A stretch of DNA of 42,838 nt from a virus, in IMG/VR virus record IMGVR_UViG_3300043444_000155, positions 1-42,838 of that record. One strand, 5' to 3'. The translations under genes were made by a program, and so were the position numbers. A model generated the notes under the pieces. That model searched no databases, was not told the origin of the DNA, and saw only the letters and a list, made by a program, of their open reading frames with translations. This document shows, piece by piece, positions 16,110-23,605 of this stretch (within the stretch, counting starts at the first letter, position 1; every line of letters starts with the position of its first letter).

Positions 16110-18241
16110 GCTTCCTCCCTTTGCGACCACGCAGGCCCAGCACCTGATCCCAGGGCCACGCGTGTACTACCTTGCTCGGTCAGTGCCAACCGATAGCCGA
16201 TGCCTCGGTTGCCCTTTTTGTATGGCTCCATGTGCACCAGCTGCTCGACCTCGAGGTCACGCAGCATGGTGAAGAAGCCTTTGCGGTCCAAGCTGCCTGG
16301 ATACTCTGGGTCATCACGCAGGCACACATAGGCATTGGTTGGTGCGTTGACCTTTGTGGACATGTTCACGCCCTGGTCAGCGTGACGTTTGACTAATTTC
16401 AGAATCGCAGCACGTTGGGCGTTTCTCACCAGCGTGGCCGCAAGCTTGTTGCCTGGTGCAGTACCAAAGCGCTTGAACACCTTGGCGCCGGTGTCGAACT
16501 CGAGGCGGATCTCTTCCTGGAGCGGGCCCAGGTTGCACTTCTCATGACGCACGACGATCGCGCCTGAGTCCTCACGCACCATGGCCCAGCGTGACCGTGC
16601 ACTGTTGTTCCAGGCAGTGGACCCAGAGAACGTGCTGTTGCTGTCCAGGCCTGCGCCAGCTCGCACACTGGCTTTGTCAACGTGGGCCAGGAGCAGCATG
16701 CCGGCGCCTGTGCCGTGAGCAATCGTGTTCAGGCAGCGCATGAACCCGCGCACGCATGTCCGATCGTTCTCGTTGTCCGCGAACACGTCGGACGCGTTGT
16801 CGATGATCACTGTCTCAGCACGGTGACGCACGACAGCATCAGCCAACCACTGCATACGCTCGGTGGGTGCACCGTTTCTCCAGAGCACACAGTCTGTTTG
16901 CGTCATGTCGTACACCATCATCCTGCCGGCGAGCTCTGACATCTGGATGCCCAGGTCTTGGCAGATGTTGGCCACGCGGAAGTGAACCGTCCTGCCCTCG
17001 TCCTCACCAGAGATGACAAGCACGCGGCTGGGTTTGGTGGACACACCAACAAATTCACGGCCGGTGGCCAGAGCTACGCCGGCCTGAAGGGATAGGTTGG
17101 ACTTGCCCACGCCACCATTGGCAGCCAGGAGCGTGACGGTGCGCTCAGGCAGCCAGCCCTCGATGCGCCACTGGGTTGGCTCAGGCTCTATGCGTTCAAG
17201 CTCATCCCAGTCCAGGGGCGCGAGTTGACCATTTGTCGGTTGAGGGCTTTGTTCACTTTGATCTAGGTTCAAGTTGACGGTAATCTGCGGCGCTTTCCGC
17301 TCTTCGGGTAAGTACTTCTCCGCAGACTTAACGGCACGCGGGACCTCAGCGCGCCGCGTTTGCCACCGACGCAGCTCCTCCTCATCACGCGTCGATGGCT
17401 TGACCTGATCCATCAGGCTGTACAGGAATTCGACCGCGGCGCCTGGGAACATGCCGCCTGAAATCAATGATGCTGCGAGGCGTGTGATGTTTTCATGGTA
17501 GGCCCGTTGCTCCGGTTGGGGATCAGTCAGGCCAGCGATCATCTCGCCGGCATGAGTGCCTGTGCCCGACCCTTTGGTGCTCGAGCTGGTGCGCTCGATC
17601 GCGGCCGCCATGCGCAGGTTGTCCAGGTCCACGCCAAACGCGGAGCACGCATCAGCCAGCGTCCAGCGAATGTTGGGGTTCCACATAACCATCTGCACCT
17701 TCCACGGGCCCGCGGCGCGAGGCTTGGTGTTGGTGCCCTCAGGCAGCCGGACGTAGCGCACGCAGGCATTGCCCGACGCGTCATTGCTTCGACCTCGAGC
17801 TGCAAACGAGCTCATCACGCGGTCGATCAGCTGGCGGTTGTAGGTGTCGGGATCGTCACAGTCCAAGAAGATGCCGACCTGGTGCTTGCCTGGGCTGGTT
17901 TGCAGCGCGTAAGAACAGTTGTCGATCTCTTCGATCGGCACGTCGTCCAGCGTCAGCACAGCCAGGCGCACGAAGCAGTCTTTGCGCCGGAAGAACTCGC
18001 CGTCGTCAGTTGGCTGCAGCACAGCCGTGCAGAAGTACGCGTTGTCATCCTTCGCGTTGTCGATCAAGCCAGCCTGTGCAGGCGTGCCCTTGTAGAAGCG
18101 CCCACCCCAAACGAGGGGCGGCGCATTGCCGGGATCGGCTCGGAAGGTGGTGATCCATCCGAACTCGTTATCGCCCAGGGCCCCGTACACCTCGGCCAGG
18201 AAATCGCTGTTGGTCATGGTCTGTTGTTGTTCGTACACCAT
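16106..18241 (-). CDS. Fused primase-helicase replication protein
   Basis: A 711-residue protein from ATG 18241, the first start after the Cro-like stop. The N-terminal region contains FLDCDDPDTYN and a RepB-like primase segment with SGNACVRYVRLPEGTN, followed by a linker. A central RecA-like ATPase carries Walker A GGVGKSN (K380), ISGEDEGRTVHFR, Walker B-like VIIDNASDVF and HVDKAS, as in RepA/AAA_25 helicases. The C-terminus (GFFTMLRDLEVEQLVHM) looks like a winged helix. It unwinds and primes phage DNA. ATG 18217 is a less likely start. Confidence 0.85.
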   Translation of the reverse strand: MVYEQQQTMTNSDFLAEVYGALGDNEFGWITTFRADPGNAPPLVWGGRFYKGTPAQAGLIDNAKDDNAYFCTAVLQPTDDGEFFRRKDCFVRLAVLTLDDVPIEEIDNCSYALQTSPGKHQVGIFLDCDDPDTYNRQLIDRVMSSFAARGRSNDASGNACVRYVRLPEGTNTKPRAAGPWKVQMVMWNPNIRWTLADACSAFGVDLDNLRMAAAIERTSSSTKGSGTGTHAGEMIAGLTDPQPEQRAYHENITRLAASLISGGMFPGAAVEFLYSLMDQVKPSTRDEEELRRWQTRRAEVPRAVKSAEKYLPEERKAPQITVNLNLDQSEQSPQPTNGQLAPLDWDELERIEPEPTQWRIEGWLPERTVTLLAANGGVGKSNLSLQAGVALATGREFVGVSTKPSRVLVISGEDEGRTVHFRVANICQDLGIQMSELAGRMMVYDMTQTDCVLWRNGAPTERMQWLADAVVRHRAETVIIDNASDVFADNENDRTCVRGFMRCLNTIAHGTGAGMLLLAHVDKASVRAGAGLDSNSTFSGSTAWNNSARSRWAMVREDSGAIVVRHEKCNLGPLQEEIRLEFDTGAKVFKRFGTAPGNKLAATLVRNAQRAAILKLVKRHADQGVNMSTKVNAPTNAYVCLRDDPEYPGSLDRKGFFTMLRDLEVEQLVHMEPYKKGNRGIGYRLALTEQGSTRVALGSGAGPAWSQREEA

Positions 18242-18243
18242 GA

Positions 18244-18486
18244 TCAAGCCTCGAGGGCAGCCAGCTCCTTTAACGTCAGGCGCACGCGGCGTTCCTGGGC
18301 GAGTCGCATGAGCTGCGACCAGTGCCTCTGGGGTATCACCCCGCCCGTACCTTGGGGGAATGGCGAGCACCAGCGCGAGAGCGTCGAGGTGGCCAGGTCC
18401 AGGTGCTGCGCGACCTGGCTCTTGCCGCCGAGTTTCTCGATCACGGTGTATGCGGGCTCGAGGGTATGAATCGTGGGAATGGTCAT
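18244..18486 (-). CDS. Cro-like HTH regulator (carph-isopro-type)
   Basis: An 80-residue protein. MTIPTIHTLEPAYTVIEKLGG leads into a helix-turn-helix (SQVAQHLDLATSTLSRWCSPF), then GVIPQRHWSQLMRLAQERRVRL, the layout of short DNA-binding proteins at the head of Burkholderiales phage lytic operons. Divergent to the CI-like gene at 18543 across a 56-bp operator region, it should play the Cro role. AGGAGAAACACAAG precedes the start. The lytic operon begins here. Confidence 0.8.
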   Translation of the reverse strand: MTIPTIHTLEPAYTVIEKLGGKSQVAQHLDLATSTLSRWCSPFPQGTGGVIPQRHWSQLMRLAQERRVRLTLKELAALEA

Positions 18487-18506
18487 CTTGTGTTTCTCCT
18501 ACTGAA

Positions 18507-18535
18507 TTGCGATTGACTCAATACTGAGTATATGG
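18507..18535 (+). promoter_or_regulatory. Candidate repressor promoter, overlapping the divergent lytic promoter
   Basis: Plus strand: TTGCGA (18507-18512), 17-nt spacer, TATATG (18530-18535). Minus strand: a -10-like TATACT at 18532-18527 overlaps it, with no clear -35. A single palindrome (18516-18529) covers both. Transcription from the plus promoter would start about 18542, next to the ATG. Confidence 0.45.
18516..18529. promoter_or_regulatory. Switch operator ACTCAATACTGAGT
   Basis: A perfect 5-bp inverted repeat ACTCA/TGAGT around ATAC, located between divergent CI-like and Cro-like genes and overlapping both candidate promoters. The motif recurs as ACTCTATACAGAGT at 15385-15398. Confidence 0.55.
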
Positions 18536-18542
18536 CACCTTT

Positions 18543-19142
18543 ATGCTTACCATGACCATGCAGACCGATTGGTTCAAACAGAAGCTCGCTGAACGCAAGC
18601 TGTCACAGCGCCAGCTGGCCAAACAAATGGGGCTCGATCCTGCGGCCATCTCGCTGATGTTTCGTGATCAGCGCAAGATGACCAATGAGGAAGCGCACTT
18701 TATCGCAAGCACGCTAGGCGTCCCTGTTACTGAGGTGCTGCGCCAGGCAGGCATCGAGGTAAGTGAAGATGTCAGGCGCGTGAAAGTCACTGGGTATATT
18801 GGCAAGGACAGCTGCGTGACGCTGTTTCCCAAGCGCACGCACGACAAGGTGATCGGCCCTGCTGACTGCCCCGAGGGAACGTATGCGCTGCAGGTGCGCA
18901 ACCCTAGCAGCCCGAAAGACGGTTGGATGTTTTTCATCTCACCAGCTGAAGACGATCCGCGTGCGAACCTTGGCCGCGTGTGCTGCGTGGCACTCGAGAA
19001 CGGCGAGCACATCATCGCCGTCGTGCAGCGCGGCTACCGCACTGGCACGTTCAATCTGATCAACGGCTCCAATGGCGAGGCGGTGCGCACTGACGCAGGC
19101 CTTGTCTGGTCGTCTCCCATACTCTGGATCAAGCCCACCTGA
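18543..19142 (+). CDS. CI-like repressor with degenerate S24 domain
   Basis: A 199-residue protein. Residues about 14-60 (KLAERKLSQRQLAKQMGLDP, then MTNEEAHFIASTLGV) are a classic XRE helix-turn-helix. The C-terminal half (YIGKDS..., GTYALQVRNPSSPKDGWMFFIS, GEHIIAVVQRGYRTGTF) has the strand order of an S24/LexA fold, but the SM-P serine region reads NPSSPKDG and the expected catalytic Lys is absent (AVVQRG). It may therefore not self-cleave. ATGs at 18543, 18552 and 18558 are possible; no ribosome-binding site precedes any, consistent with a leaderless mRNA. Confidence 0.8.
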   Translation: MLTMTMQTDWFKQKLAERKLSQRQLAKQMGLDPAAISLMFRDQRKMTNEEAHFIASTLGVPVTEVLRQAGIEVSEDVRRVKVTGYIGKDSCVTLFPKRTHDKVIGPADCPEGTYALQVRNPSSPKDGWMFFISPAEDDPRANLGRVCCVALENGEHIIAVVQRGYRTGTFNLINGSNGEAVRTDAGLVWSSPILWIKPT

Positions 19143-19149
19143 TGAGCCT

Positions 19150-19164
19150 GGGGGTAATAACCCC
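19150..19164 (+). terminator. Weak hairpin after the repressor gene
   Basis: GGGGT and ACCCC form a stem with loop AATA directly downstream of the repressor stop. There is no U tract, so it could stabilise the repressor mRNA end or attenuate transcription into the following genes. Confidence 0.3.
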
Positions 19165-19256
19165 ATGCTCTTGTCGGGATAGTGTTGTGCTTTTCGCATC
19201 GTTGTGGCCAAATCACTTTCACAGCAATAACGCTGTTGAACTAAGGAACACAAACG

Positions 19257-19466
19257 ATGAACGCAGAACAGAAATACCGCGCAGCCCTCGCCAGTCACGA
19301 CTGGTACTACGACTACAGCGACGACTACAGCGCCTGGTCTCGTGGCCGTGACGAGCGCAATGCTCTAAACGCCGCACGCCGCACGCTCGATGCAGACAGC
19401 GCCATCTGGAACGAGTACGCGCCCAAGCAATACCAAGCAATCACAAAAACGGAAACATCAAAATGA
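19257..19466 (+). CDS. Small acidic Tyr-rich protein, 69 residues
   Basis: MNAEQKYRAALASHDW is followed by YYDYSDDYSAW, in which the DNA repeats a GACTACAGCGAC-like unit, then RDERNALNAARRTLDAD. The ATG follows AAGGAACACAAACG. Its acidic, small and early position is typical of phage accessory or host-takeover proteins, but no family is recognised. Its stop overlaps the start of the next gene by 4 nt (ATGA). Confidence 0.55.
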   Translation: MNAEQKYRAALASHDWYYDYSDDYSAWSRGRDERNALNAARRTLDADSAIWNEYAPKQYQAITKTETSK

Positions 19467-19636
19467 AACTCTCTCACTACCAAACCCCCCGCACCCTCGC
19501 TGACTGCACATTCGAAGTTGGCCACCCTGAAGCTCGCGGCAGCGAGCCCATGCTCGAAAGCATTGCCGGCTACATCCTGGCCATCGCGATCGGTGTCGGC
19601 ATGGCCTGCTTGCTCGTTGCATGGTGGTCGTCATGA
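19463..19636 (+). CDS. Small single-pass membrane protein, 57 residues
   Basis: MKLSHYQTPRTLADCTFEVG, then a hydrophilic linker and a C-terminal membrane helix (YILAIAIGVGMACLLVAWW). It overlaps the next gene as ATGA (19633-19636). Too short and simple to assign. A membrane-anchored early accessory role is inferred. Confidence 0.55.
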   Translation: MKLSHYQTPRTLADCTFEVGHPEARGSEPMLESIAGYILAIAIGVGMACLLVAWWSS

Positions 19637-19896
19637 GCGAACCAGCATTTCCTTTACACGCACACATTGACCGTTACAAAGACGGTGAACACACGGTGAA
19701 TGAAGGCATGTCCTTGCGCGACTACTTTGCTGCCAAGGCATTGCAAGGCATTTTGACCAACGGTGGCTGGGTATCAATGTACGTTGAAACAGTTTCCAAG
19801 GATGGCCCTTTAGAAAACATGTCACTGGTCGCGGAATTGCTTTGTGATGATGTTTACTCTTTCGCAGACGCCATGCTGAAAGTGAGGGGCGAATGA
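19633..19896 (+). CDS. Conserved hypothetical phage protein (SLRDYFAAKA family)
   Basis: An 87-residue protein, MSEPAFPLHAHIDRYKDG, with the very widespread phage segment GMSLRDYFAAKALQGIL and a C-terminal YSFADAMLKVRG. The family is a common component of phage early operons with no known function. ATG 19633 was chosen over the upstream in-frame codon because it overlaps the preceding stop. Confidence 0.7.
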   Translation: MSEPAFPLHAHIDRYKDGEHTVNEGMSLRDYFAAKALQGILTNGGWVSMYVETVSKDGPLENMSLVAELLCDDVYSFADAMLKVRGE

Positions 19897-20078
19897 ACTG
19901 TCCCCGCTGCGGCTCATGGTCTGACGTACTAGAGACGCGCACGCGTTTGGATGGCAGCAAGCGCCGCCGCTACCAGTGCGCCAATTAGCACCGCTTCAGC
20001 ACAGAAGAACGACATGTCGCTGAACTCAAACCCAAACCCTTCGCACAAAAGATCATCGAAAAACTTTCAAATGACTGA
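19893..20078 (+). pseudogene. Zinc-ribbon gene interrupted by in-frame amber codon
   Basis: From ATG 19893, MNCPRCGSWSDVLETR reads through RRRYQCAN, then TAG at 19986-19988, and continues in the same frame as HRFSTEERHVAELKPKPF to TGA at 20076-20078. CPRC before the codon and QCxNxHRFST after it form one zinc-ribbon pattern, so the amber splits a single domain. The ancestral product would be 61 residues, with one residue replaced by the stop. It starts in a 4-nt overlap with the previous gene. It could be a decayed gene, an assembly error or readthrough. Confidence 0.65.
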
Positions 20079-20126
20079 TGCGAATTTCACAATCCCACGA
20101 CGGCCTCAACTTTTAAGGAAATAAAA

Positions 20127-20873
20127 ATGGCTTTTGATCTCTCCTCCATCTCGCGCACAAAGCGCATGCGTGCCCCCAAGATCGTCATTGCCGGCCCCGG
20201 CAAGATCGGCAAGACGACCTTTGCGTCGATGGCGCCCAACGCGATCGGCATCTTGACCGAGGACGGCGCCGACGCAGTCGATGCGTCTGCCTTCCCCCTG
20301 GCCACATCACTCGACCAGGTCTACGAAGCGATCGGCACGCTGCTCGAGCAAGAGCACGACTATCAGACAGTCTTCATGGACTCGCTCGACTGGCTCGAGC
20401 CGCTGATTCACGCGCACGTCTGCAAGGCCAACAAGTGGGCAACCATCGAGGCAGCCGGTTACGGCAAGGGCTACATCGCTGCAGCCGATGAGTGGCGCAA
20501 CCTGCTCAACGGCCTCGAGGCCTTGCGCCAGCAGCGCAACATGGCCGTGATCTTGATCGCGCACGACAAGATCAAGCACTTCGAATCACCACTGCACGAC
20601 GGTTATGACCAATACGTTTTGAAGCTGCACGACCGCGCTGCAGCTTTGGTCCAGGAATGGGCAGACGTCATCGGCTGGGCCAACTACCGCATCGTCACGA
20701 CGCAGTCAGACGCCGGCTACGGCAACAAAGAAACAAAGGCCCGCACGACGGGCGACCGAATTCTTCACGTCGAACCTCACCCCGCTCACATGGGCGGCAA
20801 CAGGTTTGGCTTGAAGAACATGAAGCTCGACTGGGCTGAATTCGCTGCGGCATTGACCGCGTCTCAAAACTGA
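20127..20873 (+). CDS. Sak4-like RecA-fold ATPase
   Basis: A 248-residue protein. Walker A GPGKIGKT at residues 23-30 (K29), a Walker B-like segment TVFMDSLDW, and AVILIAHDKIKHF correspond to the phage nucleotide-binding proteins that include Sak4, a minimal RecA-like recombinase acting with an SSB. The next gene is a DUF669/SSB-like protein, the known Sak4 partner arrangement. ATG 20127 follows TTAAGGAAATAAAA. Likely role: strand annealing or exchange during recombination-dependent replication. Confidence 0.8.
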   Translation: MAFDLSSISRTKRMRAPKIVIAGPGKIGKTTFASMAPNAIGILTEDGADAVDASAFPLATSLDQVYEAIGTLLEQEHDYQTVFMDSLDWLEPLIHAHVCKANKWATIEAAGYGKGYIAAADEWRNLLNGLEALRQQRNMAVILIAHDKIKHFESPLHDGYDQYVLKLHDRAAALVQEWADVIGWANYRIVTTQSDAGYGNKETKARTTGDRILHVEPHPAHMGGNRFGLKNMKLDWAEFAAALTASQN

Positions 20874-20892
20874 AACTAGGAACCTTTCAAAC

Positions 20893-21372
20893 ATGGCACT
20901 CATTAACTTCAAAGCATCTGCAATCCAGATCGAAGAACGCTCCAACTCATTCGGCCCCTTGCCCGCAGGCGAGTACGAAATGATGATCGTGAAGTCGGAA
21001 ACCAAACCGACCAAGGCCAACACCGGCCACTACCTCGAGCTCGAGATGCACGTCATCTCTGGCCAGCACTCTGGCCGCCGTCACTGGGAGCGCTTGAACC
21101 TGGACAACCCCAACCACCAGGCAGTAAAGATTGCCCAGGAGTCACTCGCCAAGCTCTGCATGGCCATCGGCATCGATGACGTCGAGGACAGCGAGCAGCT
21201 GCACGACCAGCCCTTTGTGGCCGAGATCGGCATCGACAAAAAGGACGAGACGCGCAACGTGATCTGGGGCTACCAGGGCATCGGCGGCCACATCAACAAC
21301 GCCAAGCCCAAGGCTCCCGCGGCGCCAGCTCCCTCAGCTGCTCCCGCTAAATCTGCAAAACCTTGGGGCTGA
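20893..21372 (+). CDS. DUF669 SSB-like protein
   Basis: A 159-residue protein: MALINFKASAIQIEERSNSF, then beta-rich GEYEMMIVKSE and YLELEMHVISGQHSGR, a Lys-containing middle, and an Ala/Pro-rich disordered tail ending in KPWG. This is the DUF669 pattern; members behave as single-strand DNA binding proteins beside Sak4-type recombinases. Ribosome-binding site AGGAACC precedes it. Forms an operon with the Sak4-like gene 19 nt upstream. Confidence 0.8.
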   Translation: MALINFKASAIQIEERSNSFGPLPAGEYEMMIVKSETKPTKANTGHYLELEMHVISGQHSGRRHWERLNLDNPNHQAVKIAQESLAKLCMAIGIDDVEDSEQLHDQPFVAEIGIDKKDETRNVIWGYQGIGGHINNAKPKAPAAPAPSAAPAKSAKPWG

Positions 21373-21374
21373 AC

Positions 21375-21662
21375 ATGAACACACCAGAACAAATCACACA
21401 CCGCACCAGCGTGACACTCAACGGCATGCAGGCCAAGGTCAAGCAGACCGTCTACACCGTTCTGCCTGACACGACGACCACGATCTGCCAGCTGTTCATG
21501 GAGAACGGCTACGTCATTCTCGGGACCAGCGCCTGCGTTGACCCAACGAAATTCAACAAGGCGCTTGGTGAGAAGTACGCCTACGAAGACGCGATCAACA
21601 AGGCATGGCCGCTCGAAGGCTATCTGCTGGCTGAAGAAATCTTCCAGCGCAACAAGGCCTGA
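21375..21662 (+). CDS. Phage gp49/66-family protein (N4 gp49 / Sf6 gp66-like)
   Basis: A 95-residue protein. The core (TICQLFMENGYVILGTSACVD to EDAINKAWPLEGYLLAEE) matches the N4 Gp49/Sf6 Gp66 family signature, a small phage protein of unknown function. ATG 21375 follows the DUF669 stop directly, so the genes are coupled. Confidence 0.8.
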   Translation: MNTPEQITHRTSVTLNGMQAKVKQTVYTVLPDTTTTICQLFMENGYVILGTSACVDPTKFNKALGEKYAYEDAINKAWPLEGYLLAEEIFQRNKA

Positions 21663-21667
21663 TTAAC

Positions 21668-21714
21668 GGGGCCGCTGCCTCTGGGGGTTCCCGGAGGGCC
21701 GGAACAGCGGCCCC
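21668..21714 (+). terminator. Large GC hairpin between gp49-like and nuclease genes
   Basis: A perfect 10-bp stem GGGGCCGCTG (21668-21677) with CAGCGGCCCC (21705-21714), enclosing a second partial stem. It is followed by ACCTTTTAAG, so a weak intrinsic terminator or attenuator is plausible. It sits just upstream of the nuclease ribosome-binding site region. Confidence 0.5.
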
Positions 21715-21736
21715 ACCTTTTAAGAACGAGAAAACG

Positions 21737-22924
21737 ATGGCACAAATACCCGAATCCCAACACACCACCAGCGCGGCGATCGTGCGCTGGTACGAATCCA
21801 AGCCACAGGAGCAACGGCCACACATGGGCGCCTCACTGATTGGCCACGATTGCCAGCGCTACGTCTGGCTGACCTGGCGCTGGGTGCTCAAGCCCGAGTT
21901 CAAGGGCCGCATCCTGCGCCTGTTCAGCACCGGCCAACGCGAGGAGCCCCGCATCCTGGAGGAGCTGCGCGGGATCGGCGCAACCGTTTGGGACACTGAC
22001 CCTGCTACCGGTGACCAGTGGCGCGTGAGCGACATCAATGGCCACTTTGGCGGCTCGCTCGATGGTGTCGCCAAAGGGCTGCCTGAGGCGCCAAAGAGCG
22101 TGTGCGTCCTCGAGATGAAGACCCACAGCGACAAGTCATTCATGGACCTACTCAAGAACAAGGTCCAGCACTCCAAGCCCCAGCACTATGACCAGATGCA
22201 GGTCTACATGGGCCTGATGGAGATCGATCGCGCCATGTACATCGCGGTCAACAAGAACACCGACGACGTGTATTGCGAATGGGTCCACTACGACAAGGAC
22301 CGGTTCTACGTCCTGCGCGAGCGCGCCCGCTATCTTATCGAGGCGCCTAACCCGCCCGACAAGCTCAGCGAGGACCCCGCCTACTACATCTGCAAGATGT
22401 GCAGCATGTGGAAGCACTGCCACGGTGGCCTAGCTGCCGAGGCCAACTGCCGCACCTGTTGTCACGCCACACCTGTTGAGAATGCGGCATGGAATTGCCA
22501 GCATCACAACGCGGAGATCACCACCGAGATGCAGCGCCAAGGCTGTGGCCAGCACTTAATGATCCCGACACTGGTGCCATACGGCGAGCCGGTTGACGGT
22601 GGCCAAAGCTGGATTGCCTACAAGCACCGCACGACGGGCGCGTACTTCTCCAACTCCACCGGCCCCTGCTCCGACTACGGCCCGCACTTCTCGAGCAAAG
22701 AGCTGCACAACTGCCCTGGCGAGCTGCTCACCCAGGTGGCAGAGCTCAAGAACGAATTCCCCGGCAGCAAGATGGTGAGCGGCACGGTTGACACCACCTG
22801 GGACGACTTAGCCACACACCCCGACGACATCCCCGTCAAGGCTGACAGCCCGCCTAAGCGCGAGCAACGCCGCAAGACTGCTGCCGCAGTCGAGGCCATG
22901 AAAAAGATGGGCGGTGAAGCATGA
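21737..22924 (+). CDS. Cas4-like PD-(D/E)XK exonuclease
   Basis: A 395-residue protein. Nuclease motifs: an N-terminal Glu region (GQREEPRILEEL), D109 (SLDGVAKG), E126-x-K128 (LEMKTH) and the QMQVYM Gln. Cysteines C39, C219, C222 and C228 (CKMCSMWKHC) give the C...C-x2-C-x5-C pattern of the 4Fe-4S cluster of Cas4/AddB-type nucleases. A further C-terminal Cys/His cluster (C238, C241, C242 and later C/H residues) may bind zinc. It likely resects ends for the Sak4/SSB system. It overlaps the next gene as ATGA. Confidence 0.8.
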   Translation: MAQIPESQHTTSAAIVRWYESKPQEQRPHMGASLIGHDCQRYVWLTWRWVLKPEFKGRILRLFSTGQREEPRILEELRGIGATVWDTDPATGDQWRVSDINGHFGGSLDGVAKGLPEAPKSVCVLEMKTHSDKSFMDLLKNKVQHSKPQHYDQMQVYMGLMEIDRAMYIAVNKNTDDVYCEWVHYDKDRFYVLRERARYLIEAPNPPDKLSEDPAYYICKMCSMWKHCHGGLAAEANCRTCCHATPVENAAWNCQHHNAEITTEMQRQGCGQHLMIPTLVPYGEPVDGGQSWIAYKHRTTGAYFSNSTGPCSDYGPHFSSKELHNCPGELLTQVAELKNEFPGSKMVSGTVDTTWDDLATHPDDIPVKADSPPKREQRRKTAAAVEAMKKMGGEA

Positions 22925-23040
22925 GCTGGCTTGTCAATTTCTCGATTGCCATGGCGGTGAGCTACGCGCTCATCGGCCTGCTGGGCTTCATGTGCAAGCT
23001 CTGGTTCCTCCTCTTCATGTTTGGGTGGAACCTCTTATGA
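22921..23040 (+). CDS. Small membrane protein, 39 residues
   Basis: MSWLVNFSIAMAVSYALIG and LLGFMCKLWFLLFMF form two hydrophobic stretches. It overlaps its neighbours by ATGA at both ends, which is the main reason to accept so short a gene. Function unknown. Confidence 0.5.
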   Translation: MSWLVNFSIAMAVSYALIGLLGFMCKLWFLLFMFGWNLL

Positions 23041-23216
23041 GCTTTATCAAGCAATCCATTCACCTGAACGGGAGCTCTCTGCGTCCCGTTCATCAACTCA
23101 AGCTGTGCAGCAGTTGCAAGAGCGATCGCGTGCCTGAGGGCGGCATCGAACTGAGGCCAGGCCGTTGGGTCTGCGCCGCGTGCTGGGCAAAACGAGCCAT
23201 GTCGAGGAAACCATGA
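23037..23216 (+). CDS. Small zinc-ribbon protein
   Basis: A 59-residue protein, MSFIKQSIHLNGSSLRPV, with LCSSCKSDRVPEGG and WVCAACWAKR, two CxxC knuckles spaced as in a zinc ribbon. Start ATG 23037 overlaps the previous stop. Likely nucleic-acid or protein binding; precise role unknown. Confidence 0.6.
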   Translation: MSFIKQSIHLNGSSLRPVHQLKLCSSCKSDRVPEGGIELRPGRWVCAACWAKRAMSRKP

Positions 23217-23605
23217 AATTAGAGCGCGGTGCAGTGGTGCGCGAGATCCTGCGCATGCTTGATGAAGAAGGCCCCATGACGCGTGCAGAGATCTGCCTGC
23301 GTCTGGGCCGTCGCAAGGACGAGATCGCCGCGGTGGTCACGCGCCTGAACAAACGCACGCCAGTCTCTGGCAAGCGGATCCACATCAAAGAGTACGTCTA
23401 TGACATGGAGGGCGAGCGTCGTTACCCGCGAGCCGTCTATGCCATAGGCCCGCTCAAAGATGCCCCCAAACCAAAGTCTGACCCTAAGGAAACCAAGCGG
23501 CGGTATTGGGCCAGGGCGCAGCTCAAGCTGCGCACCAACAGTGTGTTCAACCTCGGCCTGTCGCGCAGACAGTTGCAGGCCAACAAAAAGAAAGCAGAGC
23601 AGTAA
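23213..23605 (+). CDS. Winged-helix DNA-binding protein
   Basis: A 130-residue protein. MKLERGAVVREILRMLDEE, GPMTRAEICLRLGRRKDEIAAVVTRL and KRTPVSGKRIHIKEYVYD give a helix-helix-wing pattern, followed by a basic region (RRYWARAQLKLRT). Start ATG 23213 is preferred over an upstream in-frame codon because of the 4-nt overlap with the previous gene. It may regulate the recombination operon or a target elsewhere. Confidence 0.6.
   Translation: MKLERGAVVREILRMLDEEGPMTRAEICLRLGRRKDEIAAVVTRLNKRTPVSGKRIHIKEYVYDMEGERRYPRAVYAIGPLKDAPKPKSDPKETKRRYWARAQLKLRTNSVFNLGLSRRQLQANKKKAEQ

Noticed and set aside
17495-18469. Plus-strand open frame opposite the primase-helicase and Cro-like genes
   Set aside because: Overlaps two well supported genes on the other strand and lacks recognisable motifs.
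19172-19240. Promoter upstream of the small protein at 19257
   Set aside because: TTGTGG with CAATAA at 17-nt spacing matches the -10 consensus poorly; evidence too weak to list.
19986-19988. Genome-wide amber recoding with a suppressor tRNA
   Set aside because: Only one gene shows an internal TAG, no complete tRNA is present, and the UAG anticodon of the half-tRNAs reads CUA Leu, not the UAG stop.
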